From contig NZ_AP024882.1 in assembly GCF_024347675.1 (NCBI RefSeq), forward strand, positions 434,001-498,000: a stretch of 64,000 nucleotides of DNA, given 5' to 3'. The notes beneath the pieces were generated by a model, which was given only the letters and a program-made list of their open reading frames with translations, had not been told where the DNA came from and ran no database searches. Positions 51,664 through 59,791 of the stretch are shown in pieces. The stretch comes from Vibrio ishigakensis (GTDB lineage: Bacteria; Pseudomonadota; Gammaproteobacteria; Enterobacterales; Vibrionaceae). How positions within the stretch are numbered: the stretch's first letter is position 1; the number at the start of each line of letters is the position of its first letter. The translations under genes were made by a program, and so were the position numbers.

Positions 51664-52755
51664 TTATCGAGAAAGAACTACTTTTTCAATGGCGCTTTCA
51701 ACAGTTGCACCTTTAAGCAAGATTGTTTCCTTACCAGGTCCACTAGAGTCTAACTCTATTGCAAATGAATCTTGAGTAATACCTAGAAGTTTCACGCCAG
51801 CAACGCCGCCATTTTTATGCTTGGTAAGTGCAGACAGTAATTTCTCAGCTTCATCAGCTTTTAAGGTTTTACCAACCAGAGTTTTAAACTCTGGAGAAAC
51901 ACTCTCAACCGCACCGCCCATAAATACAGAATGCTGATCATTTAAAATAGCAAACTGTGAGTCAGGGTCTTTAGTGTTAACGAACTTTTCATCAGATTTC
52001 GATACTGCAGCCTGCGCATGTTCACCACTAAATAGTATTCGTTCAACACTTGGACCATTACCGTTTATTTCAGCTACGAAACCAGAAGTAGATAGACCTA
52101 ATACAGAGACATTTTCAACGCCTTTGTAACCATTCCAACCACCGGTTTTATCGTTGACTAGGTTATAGAACAAGTCTTTAACCTCTTGCTTGCCGCGGCG
52201 TTCAGCATATATACGAGAGCCTCCAACAATATCAGAAAACTCTTGTGATACGATCTTGCGAGCATCTGATGCACCACCACCTATCCAGATGCTGTTCATC
52301 TCATCCGTATTGTAATGGCCAAAGTCAGATTTGTTGTCCTTGATATTGATGTTTGCACGCGCATTATCTGCAATCACCTCTGCAACTTCGTGACCAATAA
52401 AGAGTACAGTCTCGGTCGTACTCGATGCACCAGGGTATGAGATGCTGAACGACTCAGGTGTAACGAAGTTAAGGGTAACATTCTTCAAACCATGCTCGGC
52501 ATTCCAACCTTTACCACCAACAAGAGCATTAAATATGCCGTTGATTTGATGGTTATGGATCTTGCCACCGCCAACTAGATCTGCGAACTCATCAGAAACG
52601 AGAGCTCTAATGTTGGAATTACCACCACCAATGTAAACATTTGAACTGGTATCAGTATTAAATACCATGAAGTCATTGCTACTATCTTTTATATTTGCAA
52701 ATGCAGAACTTGAAAGTACTGCTGTTACTGCTAACGTTGCCAAACTAAGACGCAT
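51664..52755 (-). CDS. Secreted protein with three tandem domains of unknown family
   Basis: The 363-residue protein has a signal peptide (LATLAVTAVLSSSAFANI) and then three repeats of about 110-120 residues each. Every repeat starts with a K-D-x-x-S/D-x-F...N motif (SNDFMVFNTD, KSDFGHYNTD, DSQFAILNDQ), continues with a glycine-rich IGGG/MGGA strand, an EF-x-x-L/I-VG motif (DEFADLVGG, QEFSDIVGG, PEFKTLVGK), then GGW/GG-V...SV-L-...F...I...GPS/GPG-E-ILF. The third repeat is the shortest and most divergent. No known domain is recognised. A long gene-poor region lies upstream. It may be a secreted or surface binding protein. Confidence 0.75.
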   Translation of the reverse strand: MRLSLATLAVTAVLSSSAFANIKDSSNDFMVFNTDTSSNVYIGGGNSNIRALVSDEFADLVGGGKIHNHQINGIFNALVGGKGWNAEHGLKNVTLNFVTPESFSISYPGASSTTETVLFIGHEVAEVIADNARANINIKDNKSDFGHYNTDEMNSIWIGGGASDARKIVSQEFSDIVGGSRIYAERRGKQEVKDLFYNLVNDKTGGWNGYKGVENVSVLGLSTSGFVAEINGNGPSVERILFSGEHAQAAVSKSDEKFVNTKDPDSQFAILNDQHSVFMGGAVESVSPEFKTLVGKTLKADEAEKLLSALTKHKNGGVAGVKLLGITQDSFAIELDSSGPGKETILLKGATVESAIEKVVLSR

Positions 52756-53316
52756 AAATATACCTTTAACTGAATTAATATACTATCAATGTGTTTATAT
52801 GTTATTAAAAAACACAGTTAATATGGCTTTTAGTATTTAATAAATACTATTTATAACCCTATCATTAGGTATTAATCTCATTTATTGAACGCGATCAAAT
52901 AATCTTCACGAAATATTTATTCATGCGAACGTTGTTTTTTACACATTCGGCATAATTAATTATAGCTATTGAATACATGCGATTGGTTTTATTCTAAATT
53001 GGCTATCTAATTAAAAAATAATGCAGATAATTATCTCAGAATAGATTTATAAGCATATCGATTAAAGGTACTTTAGTTATCAAGAAACACTCTGACAACC
53101 GATCCAAAAACTTCTCAGACTGAGATAACAGAAAACATCACAGATAAGACTGGAGAATAATTATTGGCAACTGAAGACAGTCAGGATACTCTGAAGATTA
53201 CTTCAGCAGTTGGGTGCGTGGACGATTTTCTTTTCAAAAGCCATCGGTTTTAGTTAAAACTGCGAACGGTTTGATGCCTTTTCGTATCTTTAGCACCAAC
53301 CTTTCTTCAAAGAGGG
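52756..53316. other. Gene-poor AT-rich region
   Basis: No credible ORF of any length was found over 560 bp. The only structure noted is a perfect 6-bp inverted repeat CTGAAG-ATTA-CTTCAG at 53191-53206. The part nearest 52755 must contain the promoter of the three-repeat protein gene. Confidence 0.4.
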
Positions 53317-53509
53317 TTACTGTGACTCTTGGTGATTCTCAGCACGTAATCGAAAGATTTCAATAGTGCGCGGATCGTTTTTCTGCTCAAAAGCTTGTTG
53401 TTCTCGGAGCAAGTTGAGTTGCTTTGTGATTTTGGACAATAGCCAGGCACGAACTGGCAGCAGTAGCCATTAAGCCAAGTATTAGAGCGCCTATAAAATA
53501 GATGTTCAT
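53317..53509 (-). pseudogene. Probable frameshifted gene for a small membrane/coiled-coil protein
   Basis: An ATG at 53509 opens MNIYFIGALILGLM, a typical start of a membrane helix, but this frame soon reads out of register and stops at 53387. In the next frame, from about 53470 to the stop at 53317, the sequence is strongly coding-like: LLPVRAWLLSKITKQLNLLR, then EQQAFEQKNDPRTIEIFRLR, then AENHQESQ. The total of 193 nt is one base more than 64 codons, as expected for a single-base insertion. No good ribosome site is visible. It could be a sequencing error, a decayed gene or a frameshifted product. Confidence 0.4.
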
Positions 53510-53617
53510 TTACATGTTAGCGTTCAAAGCACAAATATTAAAACGTTTTAATATACTTCGCAAAGCCTGATCCAATGCGCAATAATTCGGCTTTCATTCA
53601 GTTTTAATCTCTGTTGG

Positions 53618-54400
53618 CTATCGTTCCTCAAGCCACTCGCGGGTTACTGCATCTAGCTCCTGCACTTCACGGCAAACCTTATAATCCAACTCAGCGATAA
53701 TCTCATTGGAAAACCTTAGACTATCCAGTTTCGCTAGTTGCTCCGAGGTGAACTGTTTAGATCTGTCTTCACGAAGTAGCAATACGGCTCTATCTACAAT
53801 GCCTAATAAGCCTTTTGGCTCAATCACTTCGCGGATTTTGTATTTGTGATGCAAAAACTGCGGCTTCCACAACGGCACCACTAGCCATTCTTTATTCTCA
53901 ACTGCACGTTCGAATGCACCAAAGCAACCTTCTTCGCTGCCGGTATGGAAGCGATAGCCCGCCTCACTTAAACCATACTCTTCCATCATTTTGATAGAGA
54001 ATCGAGTAATGCCTGCTCCTGGGTTGATGCCTTGAATATCTTTGTTCATTCGAGCTAGCACGTCTGATTTCAATAGGTCGCTGACTTCGCTCACGGCTTC
54101 CACTGGAACATAGTCCGGCACGCCCCAATGAGCAAAAGGCTCATAGTGCAAACCAAGCTCAAGCAGAGGCTCTACCTCTTCCACATCTGACTTATAGATA
54201 CCATGGCTAGATGGCAACCAAGCCGATGAAAGCATATCGACCTCGCCTGACTTTAACTTAGCGAAGTTCTCTTGATGAGGTGAGTAGATTCGATTTACCT
54301 CGAAGCCCATATCAGTTAAGACATGGCTCACGATAGATGCAGTAACACGATGGAAGGAGAGGTCAGTGACCCCAAGATTGATTTGCTGTGACATAGTCAT
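53618..54400 (-). CDS. Glycine-betaine-binding-type protein without signal peptide
   Basis: The 260-residue protein is related to OpuAC-type substrate-binding proteins: INLGVTDLSFHRVTASIVSHVLTDMGFEVN, GEVDMLSSAWLPSSHGIY with the aromatic and Asp/Trp pattern of quaternary-amine binding sites, GINPGAGITRFSIKMMEEYGL and EEGCFGAFERAVENKEWLVVPLWKPQFLH. It begins MTMSQQINLG with no signal sequence and no transporter subunits nearby, so it is probably cytoplasmic. Such orphans can be enzymes or sensors rather than transport proteins. It is followed by the monooxygenase terminator region only in the opposite sense. Confidence 0.8.
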   Translation of the reverse strand: MTMSQQINLGVTDLSFHRVTASIVSHVLTDMGFEVNRIYSPHQENFAKLKSGEVDMLSSAWLPSSHGIYKSDVEEVEPLLELGLHYEPFAHWGVPDYVPVEAVSEVSDLLKSDVLARMNKDIQGINPGAGITRFSIKMMEEYGLSEAGYRFHTGSEEGCFGAFERAVENKEWLVVPLWKPQFLHHKYKIREVIEPKGLLGIVDRAVLLLREDRSKQFTSEQLAKLDSLRFSNEIIAELDYKVCREVQELDAVTREWLEER

Positions 54401-54446
54401 ACTCGCTTATTGTATTGCAGTGGCGATGGTCGTCCTGCGAGTAGAT

Positions 54447-54474
54447 AAAAGGGCAGTGAATACTGCCCTTTTTA
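54447..54474 (-). terminator. Terminator after the quinol monooxygenase gene
   Basis: A perfect 11-bp stem (AAAAGGGCAGT/ACTGCCCTTTT) with a GAAT loop lies between the monooxygenase stop codon and the betaine-binding gene, with T-runs in both directions. Confidence 0.88.
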
Positions 54475-54481
54475 GAGTGGG

Positions 54482-54772
54482 TTACGCGATGTGAGTCATC
54501 TCATTCACGGTAAAGGTCTCAACGGCACCTTCGGTCGCTGTCATGTAGTCAGCTAGGTGAGTATTGCCCATGTGCACTTGCCAAAGCTCACGTGAAGTCC
54601 AGTTTTCATAGAAGGTGAAGTGCGCTGGATTCTCGTTGTCTTGGTGCAGGTCGTAGTTGATGCAACCTTCTTCCGCACGAGTGATATCGATTAGCTTCAG
54701 AAGCTCTGCTTTTACTAGTTCGATTTTGTCTGCTTTAGCTACGATGTTTGCAACGATAGTTAGTTTAGTCAT
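54482..54772 (-). CDS. YgiN-like putative quinol monooxygenase (ABM domain)
   Basis: The 96-residue protein is a single antibiotic-biosynthesis-monooxygenase domain: LTIVANIVAKADKIELVKAELLKLIDITRAEEGCINYDLHQDNENPAHFTFYENWTSRELWQVHMGN, with the central EEGC and FYENW blocks. Such proteins form dimers with a ferredoxin-like fold and oxidise quinols without added cofactors. The gene has its own terminator. Confidence 0.88.
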   Translation of the reverse strand: MTKLTIVANIVAKADKIELVKAELLKLIDITRAEEGCINYDLHQDNENPAHFTFYENWTSRELWQVHMGNTHLADYMTATEGAVETFTVNEMTHIA

Positions 54773-54955
54773 GGTTCTGCTCTCTTATGTTTGCTGCCAT
54801 TGAAGCGACTGTCTCCTTGGTATGGGTACATAATAGGAGTGATAACCAATGTGATAAACAGGCTAATATTTGAATTATTATCAAATTATTTTTGATAATA
54901 ATCTCATGTCACCTAATGGCAATTCAGAGTTATCCGGCTCGAATAGAATAGGCGC

Positions 54956-55014
54956 CTCGGTAATATCAGATCTTACCGAGAGTCATTAGGCACCCATCAG
55001 CTCTGCTGATAGTG
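54956..55014 (+). other. Two-hairpin leader upstream of the pilin gene
   Basis: CTCGGTAA/TTACCGAG (8 bp, 54956-54980) is followed by a 9-bp hairpin, CAC..ATCAGC paired with GCTGAT.GTG, at 54991-55014. They lie 35-90 bp before the pilin start codon and have no T-run. This may be a structured control leader; no known riboswitch was recognised. Confidence 0.4.
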
Positions 55015-55048
55015 TCGCTGTTTATTTATTAGCCGGAGAGTCAGTAAC

Positions 55049-55624
55049 ATGAAAAAGCGTATTGATGGTTTCACACTACTTGAATTAGTGGTGGTTATTG
55101 TCGTTTTAGGCGTATTGGCCGTTACTGCTCTTCCTAAATATCTGAATCTGCAAAGAGATGCGCGTGTTGCGGCTGTGCATGGGGCTGCGGGAGCTTTGCA
55201 TGATGCGGCTAAATTGGCTTATTCGAAAGCTGCGATAGATGGTGTTGAACAACTTGAGCGCTCTCAGCCCAACAATACCCCTGAGGTTCCATACTCCAAA
55301 ACCAATCTCGGCGACCTTGAGCTGAAATACGGCTACCCAGAAGCACATGGTGAGAACGGTGGTATTGGAATAATTCAATTAGCTGACTTCGGTGGACCGA
55401 TAGACAAATATGGCAGTTCAGAACAAGCTGACTGGGATATTTGCTATGCGGCTAACGATGGGGATTGCTTCCCAACAGGCCGGGGCGGCAATGCAGAAGT
55501 AAGGGTCGGCTTTGGTATTATTGAAGACGAAAGCAAACTCTGTCGTCCACGCTATATTGAGCCAGATGATGATCTAGACCAACCAAACGAGTACCAAATC
55601 ATCATAGAAACCCAAGACTGCTAA
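55049..55624 (+). CDS. Orphan MshA-like type IV pilin
   Basis: The 191-residue protein has a short prepilin leader (MKKRIDG) and the class III signal FTLLELVVVIVVLGVLAVTALPKYLNLQRDARVAAVHGAAGALHDAA, with the conserved Glu5 of the mature pilin. This strongly recalls MshA and related pseudopilins. A cysteine pair near the end (LCRPRYIEP ... TQDC) would close the C-terminal disulfide loop. GGAGAG precedes the ATG. No other pilus or secretion genes are nearby, so it depends on a prepilin peptidase and assembly system encoded elsewhere. Confidence 0.85.
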   Translation: MKKRIDGFTLLELVVVIVVLGVLAVTALPKYLNLQRDARVAAVHGAAGALHDAAKLAYSKAAIDGVEQLERSQPNNTPEVPYSKTNLGDLELKYGYPEAHGENGGIGIIQLADFGGPIDKYGSSEQADWDICYAANDGDCFPTGRGGNAEVRVGFGIIEDESKLCRPRYIEPDDDLDQPNEYQIIIETQDC

Positions 55625-55755
55625 ACCTTGCGCCTTACAGTTATAAGCTAGATCGATTTCATCTAGCTATAACGAGGTTTCAACTGGCTTTCGGCTCTAT
55701 GTTTGGCAATATCTACTCTGTTAAGGAAAAATTACAGATGTATTAAGGAGTAGGT

Positions 55756-56706
55756 ATGAAACCCATCTATATTTTGCACGAGAACGAAGAGTGGATTGTT
55801 CCCCTTCGCGAGGCATTCGATAAGTTGAACGTACCTGCCAAAGAGTGGTTTGTGAACGAAGGTCACATCGAGTTCGATACGGTTCCTGAAAATGCGGTCT
55901 ACTACAACCGCATGAGCGCCTCTTCCCACACTCGTGGTCACCGCTACGCACCAGAATTAACCCGCGTTATCGATAAATGGCTTGGCCTACACGACGTCAC
56001 CCTAGTTAACGGCAACGGCGTTATTGACCTCGAAGTATGTAAGATCTCCCAATATGCGGCCCTGCAAAAAGCGGGTATCGCTACTCCGAAAACCCAAGCT
56101 GTGGTCGGCAGTGAGCTCATCGTATCCGCAGCTGAAAAATTCAATACTTGGCCTCTTATCATCAAGCCAAACCGTGGTGGTAAAGGCTTAGGTGTTGAGA
56201 AGTTTGACTCGATCAATGAGGTGAAACTCGCTGTTCGCAGACTCAACGAAGATGCACCGCTAGATGGTATCTGGCTACTGCAAGAGTATGTGAAATCTGA
56301 CGAGCCTTATATCGTTCGCTGTGAGTACGTAGGCGGTAAATTCCTATACGCGGTGAAGGTATCCACCGAAGGTGGCTTTGAACTTTGCCCAGCTGATGGT
56401 TGTTCTATTGAAAATGCCTTCTGCCCTGCGTTTGAAGAGGATGAACCGCAAGAGAAAGAGAAGTTCGAGATCACCACAATGCTGGATGACTCTCCTCTTA
56501 TCAAACTGCATGAGAAATTCTTGGCTGAAAACAATATCAATATCGCAGGTATCGAGGTTATCCGCGATGCAAGTGGCACTTGGTATTCCTATGATGTGAA
56601 CACCAATACCAACTACAACTCGAAGGCAGAAATTAAGGCGGGTGTACCTAAATCAGGTATGCAGGCGATCGCTGAATACTTGGTTGAACTAGCCGAGAAA
56701 GCATAA
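55756..56706 (+). CDS. RimK-like ATP-grasp ligase
   Basis: The 316-residue protein has ATP-grasp features: IIKPNRGGKGLGVEKFDS (ATP-binding Lys and Gly loop), LLQEYVKSDEPYIVRCEYVGGKFLYAVKV and the metal-binding end IAGIEVIRDASGTWYSYDVNTNTNYN. The N-terminal half (YIYILHENEEWIVPLREAFDKLNVP region) is a pre-ATP-grasp domain. RimK relatives add glutamate or other amino acids to a carboxylate. The acceptor is unknown. AAGGAG is at ideal spacing. A strong terminator follows. Confidence 0.83.
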   Translation: MKPIYILHENEEWIVPLREAFDKLNVPAKEWFVNEGHIEFDTVPENAVYYNRMSASSHTRGHRYAPELTRVIDKWLGLHDVTLVNGNGVIDLEVCKISQYAALQKAGIATPKTQAVVGSELIVSAAEKFNTWPLIIKPNRGGKGLGVEKFDSINEVKLAVRRLNEDAPLDGIWLLQEYVKSDEPYIVRCEYVGGKFLYAVKVSTEGGFELCPADGCSIENAFCPAFEEDEPQEKEKFEITTMLDDSPLIKLHEKFLAENNINIAGIEVIRDASGTWYSYDVNTNTNYNSKAEIKAGVPKSGMQAIAEYLVELAEKA

Positions 56707-56721
56707 CCTTCCCAAAATTGG

Positions 56722-56752
56722 AAAGGCTCTCAGTATGACTGAGAGCCTTTTT
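56722..56752 (+). terminator. Terminator after the ATP-grasp gene
   Basis: A perfect 13-bp stem (AAAGGCTCTCAGT/ACTGAGAGCCTTT) with an ATG loop ends in a T-run. Confidence 0.93.
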
Positions 56753-56774
56753 TAATGCACTTTGGATGAGGGTA

Positions 56775-57782
56775 TTAGTCTACTTTAAGTGCTGACATCT
56801 CGTTGTTAGACAAAGGCTTACGGAACTTTTTACCCATCAGGTCATACACATTGTATTGAACCGTATTCCAGCTATCGTCGAAGTTGTATTCAAACACAAC
56901 GTCTCCCGTTTCTAAGCTTGAAGTCATGGTCCACTCGGTCGCATAGCCATCAACACCTCGGCCAGTACCAAAGTCCTTATATGGCGCGTCTGCAGCTACA
57001 CGGAATGGCACTGTAGAAAGCTTCATCATGCCGTTGCGTGTTGAGGTTGGTTGCTCAAGCTTACTCAGAAAATAGCCTGCGTGAAGGAAGCGGCTAGTTG
57101 AGTTACCGTTGCCGATAGAGCCGTAGTCAGTGTCTCGAGTCGCGTCTGCCCAAGAATCAACAACCTTCGCTTTGCTCTCTAGTTGCTGTGCTAGAGATGG
57201 GTCATTAGTCATCACCATAGCTTCTTCGCCGCGATACATCTTTAGACCATCTTCATCCATCTGTACCACTAGTCGATCACCCGACTTATCGGTAATTGAC
57301 CAGTGCAGATTCATCTCCATAGGCATGCCCGCCATTTTTACCCGAGCCAGATTCAGCTTTGGAATTGCGTAATAGGCTTCTTGAACAGAGGCATAGTTCG
57401 CCAGTACATATTCAGCAAAAGTAAATTGCGTCACCTCACCGCCTGTCACTGAGTCTTTCATGGTCATATCTGGGTAGAACAAGGCGTTCACCTGAAGCCC
57501 TTTTTCGTTGATACCGTCTGCCACCAACTCGCCATAGGCTAGTGTCGCAACCATGTTGTACTTAACCGTGTAGGTATCACCCATGCCGTTACCTTGGATA
57601 GAGCGAACCTCACCCTTGTTGATATTGCCAAGTACAGGCTTGGTACTCTCAACCCAGTCCATAGTCCTAGATGTCAGTGTGCCGTAATCATCAGTATTCC
57701 AAGCTACTGAAGTACAAGCAAAACCTACAGAAGTAGTAGCAGCGAAGGTTGCTAAAGCTAGAGCGATACTTTTCATTTTCAT
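56775..57782 (-). CDS. Choloylglycine hydrolase-family Ntn hydrolase (linear amide C-N hydrolase)
   Basis: The 335-residue protein has a signal peptide that should be cut just before Cys23 in VGFACTSVAWNTDD, leaving the N-terminal nucleophile cysteine of the family. Arg and Asp of the active site are visible in LTSRTMDWVES, and further family blocks are ADGINEKGLQVNALF and GNGNSTSRFLHAGYF. Members include bile salt hydrolases, penicillin V acylases and some that cleave acyl-homoserine lactones. The export signal puts the enzyme in the periplasm. The substrate cannot be told from sequence. Confidence 0.87.
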   Translation of the reverse strand: MKMKSIALALATFAATTSVGFACTSVAWNTDDYGTLTSRTMDWVESTKPVLGNINKGEVRSIQGNGMGDTYTVKYNMVATLAYGELVADGINEKGLQVNALFYPDMTMKDSVTGGEVTQFTFAEYVLANYASVQEAYYAIPKLNLARVKMAGMPMEMNLHWSITDKSGDRLVVQMDEDGLKMYRGEEAMVMTNDPSLAQQLESKAKVVDSWADATRDTDYGSIGNGNSTSRFLHAGYFLSKLEQPTSTRNGMMKLSTVPFRVAADAPYKDFGTGRGVDGYATEWTMTSSLETGDVVFEYNFDDSWNTVQYNVYDLMGKKFRKPLSNNEMSALKVD

Positions 57783-57942
57783 AACGATTGTCTCTTAAAA
57801 AGTGAGGGATAACTTAGCCAACGCTGACACTGGTTTTCAGGAGCTTGGCGATTGCGTTGGGGGTATATTAGCTCGATAGAGACAATCAAATAACTGCAAT
57901 ATGACGGACACCATCCGTCTTTAAAGTTAAGCGTCACAACAA

Positions 57943-57969
57943 GAAAAAGCCCTATCGGGTGTTAGGGCT
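57943..57969 (-). terminator. Terminator of the AraC gene at 57986
   Basis: A perfect 7-bp stem (AGCCCTA/TAGGGCT) with an 8-nt loop is followed on the minus strand by CTTTTTC. Confidence 0.8.
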
Positions 57970-57985
57970 GATAAAGGTGATGGAG

Positions 57986-58999
57986 CTACTTCTTCTCGTT
58001 TCGATAGTTGGGTGCAGTTAACCCTGTCCAGCGCTTGAAGGCTCGATTGAAGTTACTAAGGTCGGTATAACCTACTTGATAACTGATTTCTTGAACTGAG
58101 AGATTTGTGTCAAGCAGATACTGTTTAGCTCGCCCCATTCTTGCCTTATCTTTCGCCTCTTTAAAAGTGATGCCAGCATTCTTGAGGTTTCTTTGCAGGG
58201 TTCGCTTGGTCATACCCAGCATTTCGGCAAACCAGTCGATATTGAACCAAGGGAGAATAGCGTAAGTATCTATCAACCTGTCTACCGCTTGATGCCAAAC
58301 TAGGTCGACTTGCTTCGCGGGAACGGCTTGGTATGACTCAGGAAGCGGAATAGCAATAGCTCCGTAGCTTTGTTCGAAGAGAAGCTCAGTATTGTGGAAG
58401 TGCTTGGGAAGTCTGTGGGCGTTGGTACCAGCAGATATAAATTTCGCGCTTTCTGGTTGCCATTTCTTTCCGAGAAATAGCTTACAAAACTGGATAGCGT
58501 TAAGGGTTCTACTCCATTCAGCTTGTTCGAAGCCCAGCGTGGAGGGACGATATCCACTGCGGTGACACAGCCACCAGCGACCATCTCGAAACTCGGTCCA
58601 GAACACCACATGGTTGTTAAATTTGGGCATCTCAGAAATGATTAGCTGAATACCTTCACCAAAGCTCTTACACGCCTTTAGTTTGCGGTCTAGCTCCGGA
58701 GACAGTTGGGAGAACTTAGTGTTACGTCCAACCTCCACAGAAACTAGATACCCATACTTCATCTCTAGTTTGTGCAAAAACACCATCAGGTCGTTGGTCG
58801 GAAGCCACTCCCCTTCGAGCATAAGCTCTACAGGTATGCCGCACTCTTTGGCAACCGAGCGCCAGTCTAGACCCTTGGCATCACAATATTCAACATAGGG
58901 CACTACGTTCCGGGTCGAGGTCACCAAAAGGCTTAAAGTGTTAGATGAAGCTTTCAATAGTTTTACTGAGTATTTAGACGATATTAAAGATCTTAGCAC
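57986..58999 (-). CDS. AraC-family regulator with arabinose-binding-type (OruR-like) N-terminal domain
   Basis: The protein of up to 337 residues has an N-terminal ligand domain of the Arabinose_bd type (VVPYVEYCDAKGLDWRSVAKECGIPVELMLEGEWLPTNDLMVFLHKLEMKYG) and a C-terminal AraC DNA-binding domain (WFAEMLGMTKRTLQRNLKNAGITFKEAKDKARMGRAKQYLLDTNLSVQEISYQVGYTDLSNFNRAFKRWTG). The longest frame starts with GTG at 58999; a start near residue 26 (TTG) is also possible and no clear ribosome site decides. It faces the ABC transporter operon at 59117 and may regulate it. Confidence 0.87.
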   Translation of the reverse strand: MLRSLISSKYSVKLLKASSNTLSLLVTSTRNVVPYVEYCDAKGLDWRSVAKECGIPVELMLEGEWLPTNDLMVFLHKLEMKYGYLVSVEVGRNTKFSQLSPELDRKLKACKSFGEGIQLIISEMPKFNNHVVFWTEFRDGRWWLCHRSGYRPSTLGFEQAEWSRTLNAIQFCKLFLGKKWQPESAKFISAGTNAHRLPKHFHNTELLFEQSYGAIAIPLPESYQAVPAKQVDLVWHQAVDRLIDTYAILPWFNIDWFAEMLGMTKRTLQRNLKNAGITFKEAKDKARMGRAKQYLLDTNLSVQEISYQVGYTDLSNFNRAFKRWTGLTAPNYRNEKK

Positions 59000-59116
59000 A
59001 CAGCTTGTATCGCTTTGTTTTTGCTACACAAATAGAAACACTCTTAAACCCAACCTGAGCTATTTTTAGAAGAGCACGTAAAAACCAACAGCATTCGCCA
59101 CCAAACTGGAGATGAA

Positions 59117-59791
59117 ATGGACACCTCACTGGTTCACTTGCAAGGAGCAACCAAGAACTTTATCGACGGTAAAGAGACGCATAACGTATTGAAGGATATG
59201 GACTTCTCTTTAGGCAAAGGTGACAGCATTGCGCTAACTGGTGCCAGCGGCAGTGGTAAAAGCACCCTGCTCAATATCATTGCGGGGTTTGAACACCTCA
59301 CCCACGGCACCCTTGCCTTAAACGGCGCTAATGTGAGTAATTGGAAAGACGATGAATGGAGCCAGTTTCGCCATCAATCCCTCGGGGTCGTATTTCAGCA
59401 GTTCAACCTGCTGACCCCATTTACGGTTAAACAGAACATAGCCTTCCCCCTCAGTCTCAATGGTGAGCGTTGGAACATGTGGTGTGATCATCTGGTAGAG
59501 ACCCTAGAAATCGATGCCCTACTCAACAGACACGTAGCATCCCTTTCGGGTGGACAGCAGCAGCGTGTTGCCATTGCCAGAGCCTTAGCCCACAAACCCT
59601 CGTTACTGTTGGCCGATGAGCCTACGGGTAACCTAGACCAAAAATCTGGCCTAGAGGTGATGAAGCTTCTCACCGAAATCGCAGCAGAAGGTAATACCTC
59701 AATTTTACTGGTAACGCACAGCCTTGAATGTGCCGAGTTTATGCATTCTCGCTTTCACTTAGCCAATGGACAGCTCAATGCATCGACGTAA
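59117..59791 (+). CDS. ABC transporter ATP-binding protein (LolD/MacB type)
   Basis: The 224-residue ATPase has Walker A GASGSGKST, the signature LSGGQQQRVAIARAL and Walker B LLLADEPTGNLD, with VVFQQFNLL as Q-loop. Sequence type and the single FtsX-like permease next door place it with LolD/MacB-type systems, which act on lipoproteins or export compounds by mechanotransmission rather than as classical importers. GGAG precedes the ATG. Its stop overlaps the start of the permease gene. Confidence 0.92.
   Translation: MDTSLVHLQGATKNFIDGKETHNVLKDMDFSLGKGDSIALTGASGSGKSTLLNIIAGFEHLTHGTLALNGANVSNWKDDEWSQFRHQSLGVVFQQFNLLTPFTVKQNIAFPLSLNGERWNMWCDHLVETLEIDALLNRHVASLSGGQQQRVAIARALAHKPSLLLADEPTGNLDQKSGLEVMKLLTEIAAEGNTSILLVTHSLECAEFMHSRFHLANGQLNAST

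Noticed and set aside
54956..55048. Cyclic di-GMP riboswitch in the pilin leader
   Set aside because: The two hairpins do not show the conserved GEMM motif nucleotides or tetraloop-receptor that I would expect.
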